From assembly GCA_030018935.1 (NCBI GenBank), contig JASEGZ010000002.1, positions 59,581-98,424 on the forward strand: a stretch of 38,844 bases of DNA. Direction: 5' to 3'. Shown here one piece after another: positions 16,811-25,890 of this stretch. Every line of letters begins with the position of its first letter. Position 1 is the stretch's first letter. The notes below the pieces were generated by a model. That model had not been told where the DNA came from. It saw only the letters and a list, made by a program, of their open reading frames with translations, and searched no databases. The translations under genes and the position numbers were made by a program. Source of the DNA: Syntrophales bacterium (GTDB taxonomy: Bacteria > Desulfobacterota > Syntrophia > Syntrophales > CG2-30-49-12).

Positions 16811-17236
16811 GTGGATGAATTCAGCGTCCTTCTGGTAGACGACGAGAGAGAATTTTTAGAGACATTGATCAAAAGGCTGCAAAAGCGAAAGTTAAAGGTA
16901 AGAGGGGTTACCAGCGGTGAAGAGGCCCTTAAGATCCTGAAAGAGATGTCGCCGGACGTGGTGGTCCTGGATGTAAGGATGGAGGGTATGGACGGCATAC
17001 AGACCTTGCGGGAAATCAAAAAGGCGAGCCCTCTCGTGGAGGTGATTATGCTTACAGGACATGCCAATCTGGAAGTCGCCGTGGAGGGGATGGAATTAGG
17101 GGCCTTTGATTATCTGATGAAACCGATGGATATTGACGAGTTATTGTATAAACTTGAGGATGCCTATAAGAGAAAAACGATCCAGGAACAGAAGATAAAA
17201 CACCTGGAAGAGGGCAGGGAATTGGAAGGGGTTTAA
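16811..17236 (+). CDS. stand-alone receiver with C-terminal helical tail
   Basis: A receiver of about 141 residues: D10/D11, D54 (VLDVRMEG), T81-region threonine (MLTGHAN) and the lysine of MKPMD. The GTG start at 16811 fits AAGGAGG at 16796-16802 and follows the previous stop by 1 bp. The tail (QEQKIKHLEEGRELEGV) resembles that of the receiver at 18990 (QEQKIRSAKIQEL). Its TAA shares a base with the next kinase's ATG. Confidence 0.87.
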   Translation: MDEFSVLLVDDEREFLETLIKRLQKRKLKVRGVTSGEEALKILKEMSPDVVVLDVRMEGMDGIQTLREIKKASPLVEVIMLTGHANLEVAVEGMELGAFDYLMKPMDIDELLYKLEDAYKRKTIQEQKIKHLEEGRELEGV

Positions 17237-18900
17237 TGATGAAAAGACGCATGTATGCAAACCTCCAGAGGAGGATCATCTTCATTACCCTGCTGGTTTC
17301 TTTCATACCCCTCATCTCTCTCGGTGTGACGATCTATTACCAATTTGCCCAGATGTACAGGGATAAGATTGAAGAACAGATTAAATACCGTGCCAGGGCC
17401 CAGAGTAACGCCATAGAGCTTTTTTTAAAGGAACGCACCGCCATTCTTCTGGCCATGGCCGACACGCATACTTTTGATTATTTAGTAGATGAGGGCAACT
17501 TAGAGAGGGTCTTTCAGATAATGAATCATCGAGCCGGCGGTTTCATTGATCTTGGCTTGATTGACAGCAGCGGCCGGCATGTCGCCTATGTAGGCCCTTA
17601 CAACCTTCTTGGTCGGGACTATTCTTCGCAACCATGGTTCGATGAGGTTGAAAGTAAAGGCCTTTACATCAGTGACGTCTTTATGGGTTACAGGAGGATA
17701 CCTCATTTTATCATCGCTGTTCAACGCCAGGAAAACAACAGGCGCTGGATACTGAGAGCAACAATAGACTCTGATGTTTTTGAGGGTCTCATCCGGGCGG
17801 CGCAGGTGGGAAAAACAGGAGATGCTTTTATCATCAACAAAGGCGGCTTCTATCAAACGCACCTGCGTTTTGATGGTGAAATTCTCTCTAAATCAAACCT
17901 GGATCCCACGGTCTTTGGAGAGGGGACGACGGTCCTGGAAAAGGTGAACAGAGAGGGGAAAAAGGAACTCTATGCAGGAAGCTGGTTGAAAAAACATAGC
18001 TGGCTTTTAGTGATCAGCCAGGATGTGTCGGAAGAGATGACGAGACTGTTTAAAACGAAAAGGATAGAGATTGTTATCATTGTCTCTGGTTGTTTGCTGA
18101 TCATTCTGACGACTATCTTTACCACCCATCTGATTGTCAGGCGTTTAGGAATGGCCGATCGGAAGATGAATGAACTGAATGTACAACTCGTCCATGCCGA
18201 CAAACTGGCTGCCCTCGGTAAGATGGCGGCCGGTGTTGCCCATGAGATCAACAATCCCCTCGCCGTGATTGCCGAAAAAACCGGCTGGATGGAGGATCTC
18301 CTGATAGAGGAGGAGTTTCAGAAGAGTCGGCACCTTGAGGAGTATAGAAAATCACTCAGGAAGATAGAGGAACACGTGGAGAGGGCAAGAAAGGTAACCC
18401 ATGGGATGCTTGGATTTGCCCGGAGGATGGAGCCTCACCTGGAGGATGTGGACATAAACGAGGTCTTGCATGAGACGATAACTTTTCTGGAGAGTTATGC
18501 CCGGCTAAACAACATTACCATAGAAAGAGACTTAAAGCCTGATCTGCCCATCATCGCCAGTGACCACGCCCAGCTCCAGCAGGTGTTCTTGAACCTGATA
18601 ACCAATGCCATTGATGCGATAGGTAAGGATGGATTGGTTTACATAAGCAGCCAGAGGATCAATTCCGAGATAGCCGTCAGCGTAAAAGACAATGGCCCCG
18701 GTATTCCCAGAGAATATCAGGCAAGGGCCTTTGAACCTTTTTTCACTACCAAAGAGAGAGGAAAAGGGACGGGGCTTGGTTTGTCGGTCAGTTATAATAT
18801 TGTCCAGAATATGGGAGGGACTATCACCCTCGAGAGCGAGGAAGGGAAAGGGACAACATTCACCGTGGGGTTACCCGTTGTTGTCCCGGAAAAGAAGTAG
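17236..18900 (+). CDS. membrane histidine kinase, dCache sensor (paralogue 3)
   Basis: A kinase of 554 residues: TM1 about 13-36, dCache about 40-275 with AYVGPYNLLG and ISDVFMGYRRIPHF, TM2 about 278-298, H336 in [12 protein letters not shown]-box NLITNAIDA, G1 KDNGPGI, and FEPFFTTK/GLGLS. It is coupled to the receiver upstream by a TAATG overlap. Its TAG stop lies inside a 28-bp perfect palindrome. By its Cache block it is closest to paralogues 1 and 4. Confidence 0.92.
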   Translation: MMKRRMYANLQRRIIFITLLVSFIPLISLGVTIYYQFAQMYRDKIEEQIKYRARAQSNAIELFLKERTAILLAMADTHTFDYLVDEGNLERVFQIMNHRAGGFIDLGLIDSSGRHVAYVGPYNLLGRDYSSQPWFDEVESKGLYISDVFMGYRRIPHFIIAVQRQENNRRWILRATIDSDVFEGLIRAAQVGKTGDAFIINKGGFYQTHLRFDGEILSKSNLDPTVFGEGTTVLEKVNREGKKELYAGSWLKKHSWLLVISQDVSEEMTRLFKTKRIEIVIIVSGCLLIILTTIFTTHLIVRRLGMADRKMNELNVQLVHADKLAALGKMAAGVAHEINNPLAVIAEKTGWMEDLLIEEEFQKSRHLEEYRKSLRKIEEHVERARKVTHGMLGFARRMEPHLEDVDINEVLHETITFLESYARLNNITIERDLKPDLPIIASDHAQLQQVFLNLITNAIDAIGKDGLVYISSQRINSEIAVSVKDNGPGIPREYQARAFEPFFTTKERGKGTGLGLSVSYNIVQNMGGTITLESEEGKGTTFTVGLPVVVPEKK

Positions 18901-18924
18901 GGGCACGTTGCAACGTGCCCCTAC
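18897..18924. repeat. 28-bp perfect palindrome
   Basis: GTAGGGGCACGTTG followed directly by its exact reverse complement. It overlaps the stop codon of the kinase gene. It has no poly-T tail, so a terminator role is not supported; it looks like a dispersed palindromic repeat. Confidence 0.9.
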
Positions 18925-18941
18925 CATGGTAAAGATAAAAT

Positions 18942-18976
18942 GTAACGCAACCTTCAGGTTGTGTGAATTGCGTAAA
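18942..18976. repeat. second palindrome (ACGCAA/TTGCGT with inner CAACCT/AGGTTG stem)
   Basis: An ACGCAA...TTGCGT outer stem and an inner CAACCT/AGGTTG hairpin lie just after the 28-bp palindrome and just before the ribosome site of the next receiver. They could fold in the leader of that gene. Confidence 0.6.
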
Positions 18977-18989
18977 TAAGGAGGTTACG

Positions 18990-19454
18990 ATGGACACCTT
19001 CCGGGTTTTGGTCGTAGATGATGAGGCAGATTTTTTAGAAACTATCGTCAATCGTTTGCAGAAAAGGAAAGTTGAGGCAACAGGCGTTCCCAGCGGGGAG
19101 GCTGCCCTGGAGCTGATGAAGGGAAGGCTCTTCGATGTTGTTCTGCTGGACATCAAGATGCCGGGCGGTATGGATGGCATCGAGGTCTTAAGAGAAATCA
19201 AGAAGATGCAGCCTTTGACCGAGGTGATTCTCCTTACCGGACATGCCTCGGTGGAAACGAGTATCGAGGGGTTGAAGTTAGGCGCCTTTGATTACCTGAT
19301 AAAACCGGTAAAATTTGATGAACTCCTGGAGAAACTGGCCGCCGCTTTTGAAAAGAAGAATGCCCAGGAACAGAAAATTCGCAGCGCAAAGATACAGGAG
19401 TTGATCCGCTTTCCCGGTCGCATATTTGATCAGGAGAGGGAGGAAAAGGAGTAA
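18990..19454 (+). CDS. stand-alone receiver with C-terminal helical tail
   Basis: A receiver of 154 residues: D10/D11, D54 (LLDIKMPG), the LTGHAS threonine and the lysine of IKPVK, then a charged tail of about 35 residues. ATG 18990 has AAGGAGG at 18978-18984; an upstream in-frame GTG at 18963 has none. It leads into the second DASS-type transporter 45 bp downstream, so receiver and transporter are probably co-transcribed. Confidence 0.88.
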   Translation: MDTFRVLVVDDEADFLETIVNRLQKRKVEATGVPSGEAALELMKGRLFDVVLLDIKMPGGMDGIEVLREIKKMQPLTEVILLTGHASVETSIEGLKLGAFDYLIKPVKFDELLEKLAAAFEKKNAQEQKIRSAKIQELIRFPGRIFDQEREEKE

Positions 19455-19499
19455 TTCTCCCTCCGCAAAAAAATTGATAATTCGACAGGAGGTTAGTGT

Positions 19500-21188
19500 A
19501 TGTACGTGAAACCCGGATACGCTGGTGAAAAACCTTTAACCTGGAAGGGTGTCCCTGCTTTTAAGCCCATACTGCTTATTGCTGCGGTGGTGCTTTTTGC
19601 CATTGCTGTCATCCTTCCACCCCCCCAGGGCCTGCTCGACCTGGTTACTAAGACCGATCCCCCGGGATATAAGCTCGATCGGGGGGTGACTACCATTGTG
19701 GAAACGGTGAATAAAAAACTCCGGCCCGAGGCCTTCAAGCGGTATCAGGCCGCCAAAGAGGGGAAGCCGGTCAAAGAGGGGCATACGAAAGACGCAGAAG
19801 AGGCTCACCAGAAGGTAAAACCTCTATTAACACCGGAGCAGGTGGCCCGGACGGCCAAGATCATGGTGTTATTGCTCTTCCTGGCTGCCTTCCTGTGGGG
19901 GACCGAGACAATCCCCTTAGGGGCCACCGACGTTGTGGTAGCCGTTGTTTTGTATATCTTCGCCATACTTCCCATTGATGAAATTGCCGGGGCGTTTATG
20001 CAGGATGCTGTGTTTTTCATCTTCGGTATCCTCGCCGTGGCCGTTGGTGTGGGAAAGACTGGCCTCGACAAACGGATCGGCCTTATCCTCCTTTCTCGTA
20101 TCAAAAGCGCCAAGGCCTTTGCCTTCATTTTCTATCCCTCCATTGCCATAGCGGCAAGTTTTCTCTCCGAGCATGCCCTGGTGGCCCTCCTTGTTCCCGT
20201 CCTCATGGGGATATATAAGGTCACCTGCCGGATGCACGGTGTGGAAAAGGACCGAGCCCTGGCCCTCTTTCTCGTTCTGGGCATGTGTTTTGCTGCCAAC
20301 CATGGAGGGCCTGGCTCTCCCGCTGCCGGGGGCCGCAATGCCATCATGGTAGGTTACCTCATGGCTCAGGGTACTCCCATAACCTTTATGGAATGGATGA
20401 AATACGGGATGCCCTTTGTTCCGGTCATGGCCGCCTGCATTGGACTGTATATGTATCTTCTCCTTAAGCCAAAATTCAAGGTAAAGGATGTGAATCCCTC
20501 CGTAGTGGTCAAGGCCGAGGTGGCCAGGATGGGAAAGTTAAGGGGAAGAGAGGCGATCATGGCCGTAATCCTGGTCTGTCTGGTGGCAGCGTGGATTATC
20601 CTGGGCGAGCACTCCGGGCTGGGGGGGCCGACCCTCTATGCGGTGATGGCGATGTTCCTTAGCCGGATCATCACCTGGGAGGATGTGCAGGGTGGTGTCG
20701 CCTTTGACGTGGTGGGGCTCTATGCGGCCGCCTGTGCCATGGGTGTTGGTCTTAAATTTACCGGTGGGGCGCTCTGGATGGCCCAGAGCTTTGTCGGCGC
20801 TCTACCGGATTTCCTTACTAAAGGGGACAACCTCGCCGTGGGGGTGAGCCTCCTCGCAGGGACGATAACCAACTTTATGAGCGATGGCGCCACCGTGGCC
20901 GCTCTCGGACCGATCGTACTTCCCATGGCCACCCTGGCCGATGTCCATGCTTGGAAGGTGGGGTTGGCCTGCGCCTTTTCTTCCTCTTTCGCCAATGCCC
21001 TCGTGGTAGGTACACCCAACAACGCCATTGCCTTTGCCATGTGCAAGGATCCGGAAACTGGCGAGCGACTGATGGAGGTCACAGATTTTATTAAATATGG
21101 GGTAGGGGTTACGATCATGGCCCAGGTGGTGCTCTGGTTCTGGGGTATCTTTGGTTACTGGCAATTCATCTCCTGGCCGTCTTTCTAA
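19500..21188 (+). CDS. DASS/SLC13-type anion transporter with soluble insert after the first helix
   Basis: An inner-membrane permease of 562 residues. A helix at about 23-41 is followed by a charged insert of about 75 residues (about 45-120), then the transporter core with GTETIPLGATDVVVA, the glycine/asparagine-rich segment FAANHGGPGSPAAGGRNAIM (about 262-281) and the second signature TNFMSDGATVAALGPI (about 460-475). The C-terminal block VVGTPNNAIAFA matches the family. Substrate is a small anion (dicarboxylate, sulfate, phosphate or sulfonate); the sequence does not decide. AGGAGG lies at 19487-19492. Unlike the first DASS gene it is intact. It lies between a receiver and a Cache kinase. 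Confidence 0.88.
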   Translation: MYVKPGYAGEKPLTWKGVPAFKPILLIAAVVLFAIAVILPPPQGLLDLVTKTDPPGYKLDRGVTTIVETVNKKLRPEAFKRYQAAKEGKPVKEGHTKDAEEAHQKVKPLLTPEQVARTAKIMVLLLFLAAFLWGTETIPLGATDVVVAVVLYIFAILPIDEIAGAFMQDAVFFIFGILAVAVGVGKTGLDKRIGLILLSRIKSAKAFAFIFYPSIAIAASFLSEHALVALLVPVLMGIYKVTCRMHGVEKDRALALFLVLGMCFAANHGGPGSPAAGGRNAIMVGYLMAQGTPITFMEWMKYGMPFVPVMAACIGLYMYLLLKPKFKVKDVNPSVVVKAEVARMGKLRGREAIMAVILVCLVAAWIILGEHSGLGGPTLYAVMAMFLSRIITWEDVQGGVAFDVVGLYAAACAMGVGLKFTGGALWMAQSFVGALPDFLTKGDNLAVGVSLLAGTITNFMSDGATVAALGPIVLPMATLADVHAWKVGLACAFSSSFANALVVGTPNNAIAFAMCKDPETGERLMEVTDFIKYGVGVTIMAQVVLWFWGIFGYWQFISWPSF

Positions 21189-21228
21189 GAGGGGACTCTC
21201 TGTTGTGTTTGGGTAAAGGATGGGCGTG

Positions 21229-22899
21229 ATGGCTGATGAGGGGAAAAACTCCTATCTTGGTTTGCGCCGATATATCGTTATTATTCTGTGTGCGGCAGCG
21301 GCTATTCCCCTCGGGCTCATAGGTGGCACCATCTATTACCAGTATCGTAACTCGATTAGCGAGAGGGTAACCACGCAACTTACGTCTATCGTGAGGGAAC
21401 ACAAAGAGGCAATAGAGAAGTTTCTCCAGGAGGTAACCTCTGCCATGAGGGTGGTTACACAACTTAAAACTCTGAATGATCTGAGGAATAGGGATGTGCT
21501 GCAGAAGGTATTTGATTCCCTGCAAAGAGAGTACGATCATGCCTTTGAGGACCTGGGGGTTATAGACGCACAGGGGAATCATCTGGCCTATATAGGACCC
21601 TATGATCTACTGGGGAAGAATTACCGCGGCGCCGCCTGGTTCAAAGAGACCATGGAAAAGGAGGTATTTATAAGCGACGTGTTCCTCGGGTTCCGCCAGG
21701 TACCCCACTTCATCGCTGCCGTCAAGAAGGGGAAGGGGAGAGAGGCATGGATACTGAGGGCTACAATCAACGCTGCCAGATTTAGTTCTCTGGTGGAAAA
21801 TGTGCGTCTGGGACGCACGGGGGAGGCCTTTATCGTGAGCAGTGAGGGGTTCTACCAGACCCAGAGCAGGATAGGCAACCGGATCATGGAAAGGGCGCCG
21901 CCGGGTTCTTTTGATCTGACGGACTTTGCTGGTGTCAAGTTTTGGGAGGTTATGGGGAAAAATGGTAGAAAGGTCTTGCGGGCCAAAACGTGGATGAAGA
22001 ACGGACATTGGCTATTGATTGTCCAGCAGGATGACGATGATGCCTTCTCTGAACTTTATGCCACGAGAAACAGAGCCATTGCGGTGTTTATCTTCGGTGC
22101 CCTCGTGATTGGCATGGTGACCTTTCTTACCACGAGACTTCTCGTCCGGAAGATTGAGAGGATTGATAGAGAGAAGAATATCCTTGATGAGCAACTGATC
22201 CAGTCGAGCAAGCTTGCCTCTATCGGTGAGCTTTCTGCGGGAATTGCTCACGAGATTAACAACCCTCTGGCCATCATCGGTGAAGAGGCAGGGTGGATGC
22301 AGGATCTTTTGCGGCGTCCTGGTCTCAAGGAGTTGGAAGGGATAGGCGAGTTCAGGGATTCCCTCCGTGAAATCTGCCAGCAGGCGGGCCGCTGCAGGGA
22401 AATTACCCACAAATTACTGAGCTTTGCCCGCAAGATGGAGTCGGTTGTCAAAGATGTGGAGCTGAACAGGTTAATTGAAGAGGTGGTCAGCATGCGGGAG
22501 CGGGAAGCCTCCCTTAACAACATAAAATTTGTCAAGAATTACCAGAAGGATTTACCCTTGATTTACAGTGACCCTTCCCTGTTACGGCAGGTGTTTTTGA
22601 ACCTGATCAATAATGCCATAGATGCCTTGCAAAAAGGTGGCGAGATAAAGATTGAGACTGTCCTTGACGGGGAAAACCCTGTGGAGGTCAAGATCGGTGA
22701 TACCGGTGTGGGGATACCCAGAGAGAATCTGAAAAAAATCTTTGATCCTTTCTTTACAACCAAGGCCCCGGGAAAGGGGACCGGTCTGGGGCTTTCCATC
22801 TGCCACGGGATCATGGAAAAGTTAGGAGGGAGAATTTCTGTGACTTCGCAGGTGGGTGAGGGGACGGTATTTACCGTTTATCTTCCAAGAGAACATTAG
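21229..22899 (+). CDS. membrane histidine kinase, dCache sensor (paralogue 4)
   Basis: A kinase of about 556 residues: TM1 about 14-36, dCache about 40-275 with [10 protein letters not shown] and [16 protein letters not shown]2 about 284-304, H342 in [12 protein letters not shown]-box [10 protein letters not shown]1 GDTGVGI, and [16 protein letters not shown] 21229 is preferred over ATG 21220, because AAAGGA abuts the earlier codon but lies 8 bp from the later one. It follows the intact DASS-type transporter by about 40 bp and is followed by a receiver 17 bp on. Confidence 0.92.
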   Translation: MADEGKNSYLGLRRYIVIILCAAAAIPLGLIGGTIYYQYRNSISERVTTQLTSIVREHKEAIEKFLQEVTSAMRVVTQLKTLNDLRNRDVLQKVFDSLQREYDHAFEDLGVIDAQGNHLAYIGPYDLLGKNYRGAAWFKETMEKEVFISDVFLGFRQVPHFIAAVKKGKGREAWILRATINAARFSSLVENVRLGRTGEAFIVSSEGFYQTQSRIGNRIMERAPPGSFDLTDFAGVKFWEVMGKNGRKVLRAKTWMKNGHWLLIVQQDDDDAFSELYATRNRAIAVFIFGALVIGMVTFLTTRLLVRKIERIDREKNILDEQLIQSSKLASIGELSAGIAHEINNPLAIIGEEAGWMQDLLRRPGLKELEGIGEFRDSLREICQQAGRCREITHKLLSFARKMESVVKDVELNRLIEEVVSMREREASLNNIKFVKNYQKDLPLIYSDPSLLRQVFLNLINNAIDALQKGGEIKIETVLDGENPVEVKIGDTGVGIPRENLKKIFDPFFTTKAPGKGTGLGLSICHGIMEKLGGRISVTSQVGEGTVFTVYLPREH

Positions 22900-22916
22900 A
22901 AAGGAGTGAGGTTGCC

Positions 22917-23348
22917 ATGCCAATACCGAGGATACTAATTGTAGATGATGAAGAGAGGTTTAGGACCACGTTAGGCAAACGGTTGACGGAAAGGGAGTTG
23001 GATGTTGTTACTGTAGGAAGCGGAATAGAGGCTATTGACGAGGTAAAGCACCGGCTTTACGATGTAATCATCCTGGATATCAAGATGCCGGGATTGGACG
23101 GTATAGAGACCCTGGCGGAGATCAAGAAGATCAATTCTGTTATCGAGGTTATCCTCCTTACCGGACATGCTTCGGTTGATTCGGCTGTGGAGGGGATGAG
23201 ATTGGGGGCCTATGACTACGTCTTGAAGCCCTGTGACATTGAACAGTTACTGGAAAGGATCAATGGCGCTTATGAGGTGAAGGCGGCGAGAGACGAAAGG
23301 ATTCGCCAGGCGGAAATCAGGAAGCTGATTGATCGTTCTCCCACGTAG
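22917..23348 (+). CDS. stand-alone receiver with short tail
   Basis: A receiver of 143 residues: D10/D11, D54 (ILDIKMPG), the LTGHAS threonine and the lysine of LKPCD. A tail of about 20 residues ends in QAEIRKLIDRSPT. AAGGAG lies upstream of the ATG. It is close to the minus-strand receiver at 36480-36878 (both have DDEE-x-FRTTL and D-x-KMPG). It is the last two-component gene of the + strand block and is followed by a universal stress protein. Confidence 0.9.
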   Translation: MPIPRILIVDDEERFRTTLGKRLTERELDVVTVGSGIEAIDEVKHRLYDVIILDIKMPGLDGIETLAEIKKINSVIEVILLTGHASVDSAVEGMRLGAYDYVLKPCDIEQLLERINGAYEVKAARDERIRQAEIRKLIDRSPT

Positions 23349-23369
23349 GACTGGAAGAGGAGGTGTTTT

Positions 23370-23783
23370 ATGAAGGTGCTGGCAGCGACAGATGGTTCGG
23401 AACATGCCATGAAAGCAGTCGGAAGGGCACTGGAACTGGCAGAGAAAGAAAAGGCAGAGATTACTTTGATGTCAGTTGCCTATTTTGGGAAGGGCGATTT
23501 TGATGACATGCCGCCCAGGATACAGGAGAAATTAGAGAAACAGGCCAGGGATGCTCTCGAGAGGGCAAAGGTTATTTTCGATGAGAAGGGGATCAAGGTT
23601 GAGACCATCCTGGAGACAGGTGTTGTGCCGGCTAACAATATTATCAAGAGGGCAAAGGAGGATGGATTTGATCTCATCCTTCTGGGGAGCACTGGTCTCA
23701 CCGGTCTCGAGAGGGTCTTGATAGGCAGTACGGCGGCCAAGGTGGTGGCACACGCCCCATGCAGTGTGAGTGTAATTCGCTGA
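23370..23783 (+). CDS. universal stress protein, ATP-binding type
   Basis: A single Usp domain of 137 residues. It opens MKVLAATDGSEHAMKAV and ends with the G-x2-G-x9-G-[ST] nucleotide motif (GSTGLTGLERVLIGST), so it is of the ATP-binding class. Such proteins are dimeric and modulate stress responses, and some regulate transporters. It is 21 bp after the receiver and about 18 bp before a small membrane protein, so it likely belongs to the same transcript as the TauE/SafE gene. Confidence 0.92.
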   Translation: MKVLAATDGSEHAMKAVGRALELAEKEKAEITLMSVAYFGKGDFDDMPPRIQEKLEKQARDALERAKVIFDEKGIKVETILETGVVPANNIIKRAKEDGFDLILLGSTGLTGLERVLIGSTAAKVVAHAPCSVSVIR

Positions 23784-23801
23784 ATCAGGGAGGTGAAGAA
23801 G

Positions 23802-24098
23802 ATGTGTAGGTTATGGACAAAGCTGACAGGTGTAATGGTCGTGGCAATGTTGGTTATCTCGGATGTTGTCCTGGCTGCGGGAGAAAAGGCTTCCCCCCTC
23901 GTCATTGTGGCTGATACCCGTAAGTTGACGGGGTGGGAGGCATGGTTTGCCAATCTCTATAATGAAAGCCATGTATATTTTACCCTTCTCACCGTGGTAA
24001 CCATCCCCATTGTGGGCGTGATCCTTGGTATTCTCGCGGACCTCGTTATGAACCGTATCGGCATTGACCTGAGCTCCAGGGAACTGGCTGAACACTGA
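23802..24098 (+). CDS. small membrane protein preceding a TauE/SafE permease, function unknown
   Basis: 98 residues. A signal-peptide-like N-terminus (about 8-26, ending VVLAAG), a short periplasmic stretch with WEAWFANLYNESHVYFTL, and one transmembrane helix at about 60-80 (VVTIPIVGVILGILADLVM). ATG 23802 fits GGGAGG at 23788-23793. It lies directly upstream of the permease gene and may be a subunit or accessory of it (inference from position). No family was recognised. Confidence 0.75.
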   Translation: MCRLWTKLTGVMVVAMLVISDVVLAAGEKASPLVIVADTRKLTGWEAWFANLYNESHVYFTLLTVVTIPIVGVILGILADLVMNRIGIDLSSRELAEH

Positions 24099-24135
24099 GA
24101 TTTTCGTCAACGATGAAAGGTAAGGAGGTTAAATC

Positions 24136-25191
24136 ATGGATTGGTTATATGTTCTCATGCCCATTTCGGGGGTTACGGTATTCTGGCCGGGTCTGGTTAT
24201 CCTCGGAGTCGGGGTTGGGATAATTGGTGGTTTCTTCGGCATGGGCGGCGCCTGGATGGTGACACCGGGGCTTAATATCCTTGGTTTTCCCATGGCTTTC
24301 GCGATCGGGACCGATATCGCCCACATGGCGGGAAAGTCCCTCATTTCCACCATGCGGCATGGCAGGTTCGGGAATGTGGATTACCGTCTGGGCTTTATTA
24401 TGATCGTCGGTACTGTGGTAGGGTTTGAGGTAGGGGCACAGATGATTATGTGGCTGGAGCGCCTCGGTAAGGTGGAACTCTATGTCCGCTGGATGTATGT
24501 TGTACTCCTTATCCTTATTGCCTGGATGATCTTTTCTGACGTAGCAAAGAAAAGAAAAAAGGAAAAGGAGGCAAGGGCAGCAGGTATAGAGGTGGACAAA
24601 CTGGCCACTGGTATTGAATGGCACAAGACCCTCCATAAGATCAAGATCCCTCCGGTGATACATTTTAAGACGGCTGGATTTTACTGTTCTGCCTGGTTAC
24701 CTATCTTTATCAGTTTTTTTACCGGCTGGCTGGCAGGTATCCTCGGTATCGGCGGAGGTTTGATACGTATGCCGGCCCTGATCTATTTTATGGGTTGTCC
24801 CACCCATATCGCCGTGGGGACGGACCTCTTTGAGGTGATGATATCCGGTCTTTACGGGGCTGCCACCTATACTTACAAGGGCAGGACGGAGCTGGTTGCT
24901 GCCCTTATCATGCTGATAGGTGCTGCCGTGGGGGCGCAGGTCGGGACAGTGGCAACCAAATACATTAAAGGGTATGGAATTCGTATCGCCTTCGGAGTTG
25001 CTGTGATCGGTTGTTGTGTTTCCATTATCATGAAACTTATCCCCAAGTATGTGACGGGAACCAAAGCTGTGATGGATGCTGGCTCAACCGTTCTCATCCT
25101 TGGGCTTGTGGCTGCCCTGTCTCTCTATATTTTTATCAGAATGATACAGGGTGTAAGGGAGGAGATCGCCGTGAGGAAAGGGAAGGCTTAG
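24136..25191 (+). CDS. TauE/SafE-family permease (probable sulfur-anion exporter)
   Basis: 351 residues with two homologous membrane halves. Each carries the family motif: GIIGGFFGMGGAWMVTP with GTDIAHM (about 28-60) and AGILGIGGGLIRMPAL with GTDLFEV (about 201-235). A charged cytoplasmic loop lies at about 133-165. The family moves sulfite, sulfonates or similar anions. ATG 24136 has AAGGAGG upstream. A second family member follows at 26785. Confidence 0.9.
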   Translation: MDWLYVLMPISGVTVFWPGLVILGVGVGIIGGFFGMGGAWMVTPGLNILGFPMAFAIGTDIAHMAGKSLISTMRHGRFGNVDYRLGFIMIVGTVVGFEVGAQMIMWLERLGKVELYVRWMYVVLLILIAWMIFSDVAKKRKKEKEARAAGIEVDKLATGIEWHKTLHKIKIPPVIHFKTAGFYCSAWLPIFISFFTGWLAGILGIGGGLIRMPALIYFMGCPTHIAVGTDLFEVMISGLYGAATYTYKGRTELVAALIMLIGAAVGAQVGTVATKYIKGYGIRIAFGVAVIGCCVSIIMKLIPKYVTGTKAVMDAGSTVLILGLVAALSLYIFIRMIQGVREEIAVRKGKA

Positions 25192-25207
25192 CATGGGGAG
25201 GTATGCG

Positions 25208-25813
25208 ATGGTAAAGAAACTTAGTCTGTTTACGATACTAACTGTCTTACCCTTTGTCCTCGCCTGTGGGGAATTGGGTAAGGTGGATCAGGGCAAGGTT
25301 ATCGAGTTTGACAAGGAAAAAGGAACGGTAACTATTGTCAGGGATAAGGAGTCCGATCCAAAGAATCCTGATTACAGTTATCTGCCGCCTGTTACTTATG
25401 AGATGCCGAAGGATCCTGCGGAAATCGGGGCTCTCCCGAAGGCAGGAAAGCGAATGAAACTCGATACTAAGAAAAACCAGATAGTCATCTTTGATACGGC
25501 CACACAGAACTTCAAGACGATCGCCTATAAACTGATCGAACAGAGGGAAAACGTGGGCAAAGAGGATCCGTTGGTCTATGATCAGGCGGCAGATAAACCC
25601 AAGAATTTCCCTGTGATAGACAGGGAAAAGAAGACCATCACCGTCTATTCGAAGAGACAAAAGATTCTCACCACCTTCTCTCTGCCGGATGAATACTTTG
25701 CCCTTCCGGATAATACCTGGGATGCCGGTGATGAAGTCCGCATCTACTATAAAGAGGAGGGGAAGGCGAGGAGGTTTATGAACGTCAGCAAGACCGATAT
25801 TTTTAAGAAATAA
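25208..25813 (+). CDS. lipoprotein of unknown function in the TauE/SafE cluster
   Basis: About 201 residues. N-terminal lipoprotein signal with a lipobox ending VLAC (cysteine at about 20), followed by a charged beta-rich domain with two similar segments (KGTVTIVRDKE and KKTITVYSKRQ). ATG 25208 is preferred over 25193, because GGGGAGG at 25195-25201 serves it. It resembles uncharacterised lipoproteins of sulfate-reducing bacteria, but I cannot assign a family with certainty. It is probably anchored facing the periplasm, beside the transporter genes. Confidence 0.78.
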   Translation: MVKKLSLFTILTVLPFVLACGELGKVDQGKVIEFDKEKGTVTIVRDKESDPKNPDYSYLPPVTYEMPKDPAEIGALPKAGKRMKLDTKKNQIVIFDTATQNFKTIAYKLIEQRENVGKEDPLVYDQAADKPKNFPVIDREKKTITVYSKRQKILTTFSLPDEYFALPDNTWDAGDEVRIYYKEEGKARRFMNVSKTDIFKK

Positions 25814-25838
25814 CGAACGATTCAGGCAGGCACAGAGG
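25811..25838. repeat. left half of dispersed inverted-repeat element
   Basis: TAACGAACGATTCAGGCAGG followed by CACAGAGG resembles the left end of the element at 36915-37021. It overlaps the TAA stop of the lipoprotein gene. A matching right end (CCTGAGTAGTTACA) lies at 26743-26756, after the next gene. Confidence 0.5.
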
Positions 25839-25890
25839 GACATCTTTTTTGTGCTTTCATTAATCAGTCAAAGGGGATAGAGTAGTTGTG

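Noticed and set aside
18897-18924. 28-bp palindrome as a rho-independent terminator
   Set aside because: No run of T follows, and the next gene is in the same direction 66 bp on.
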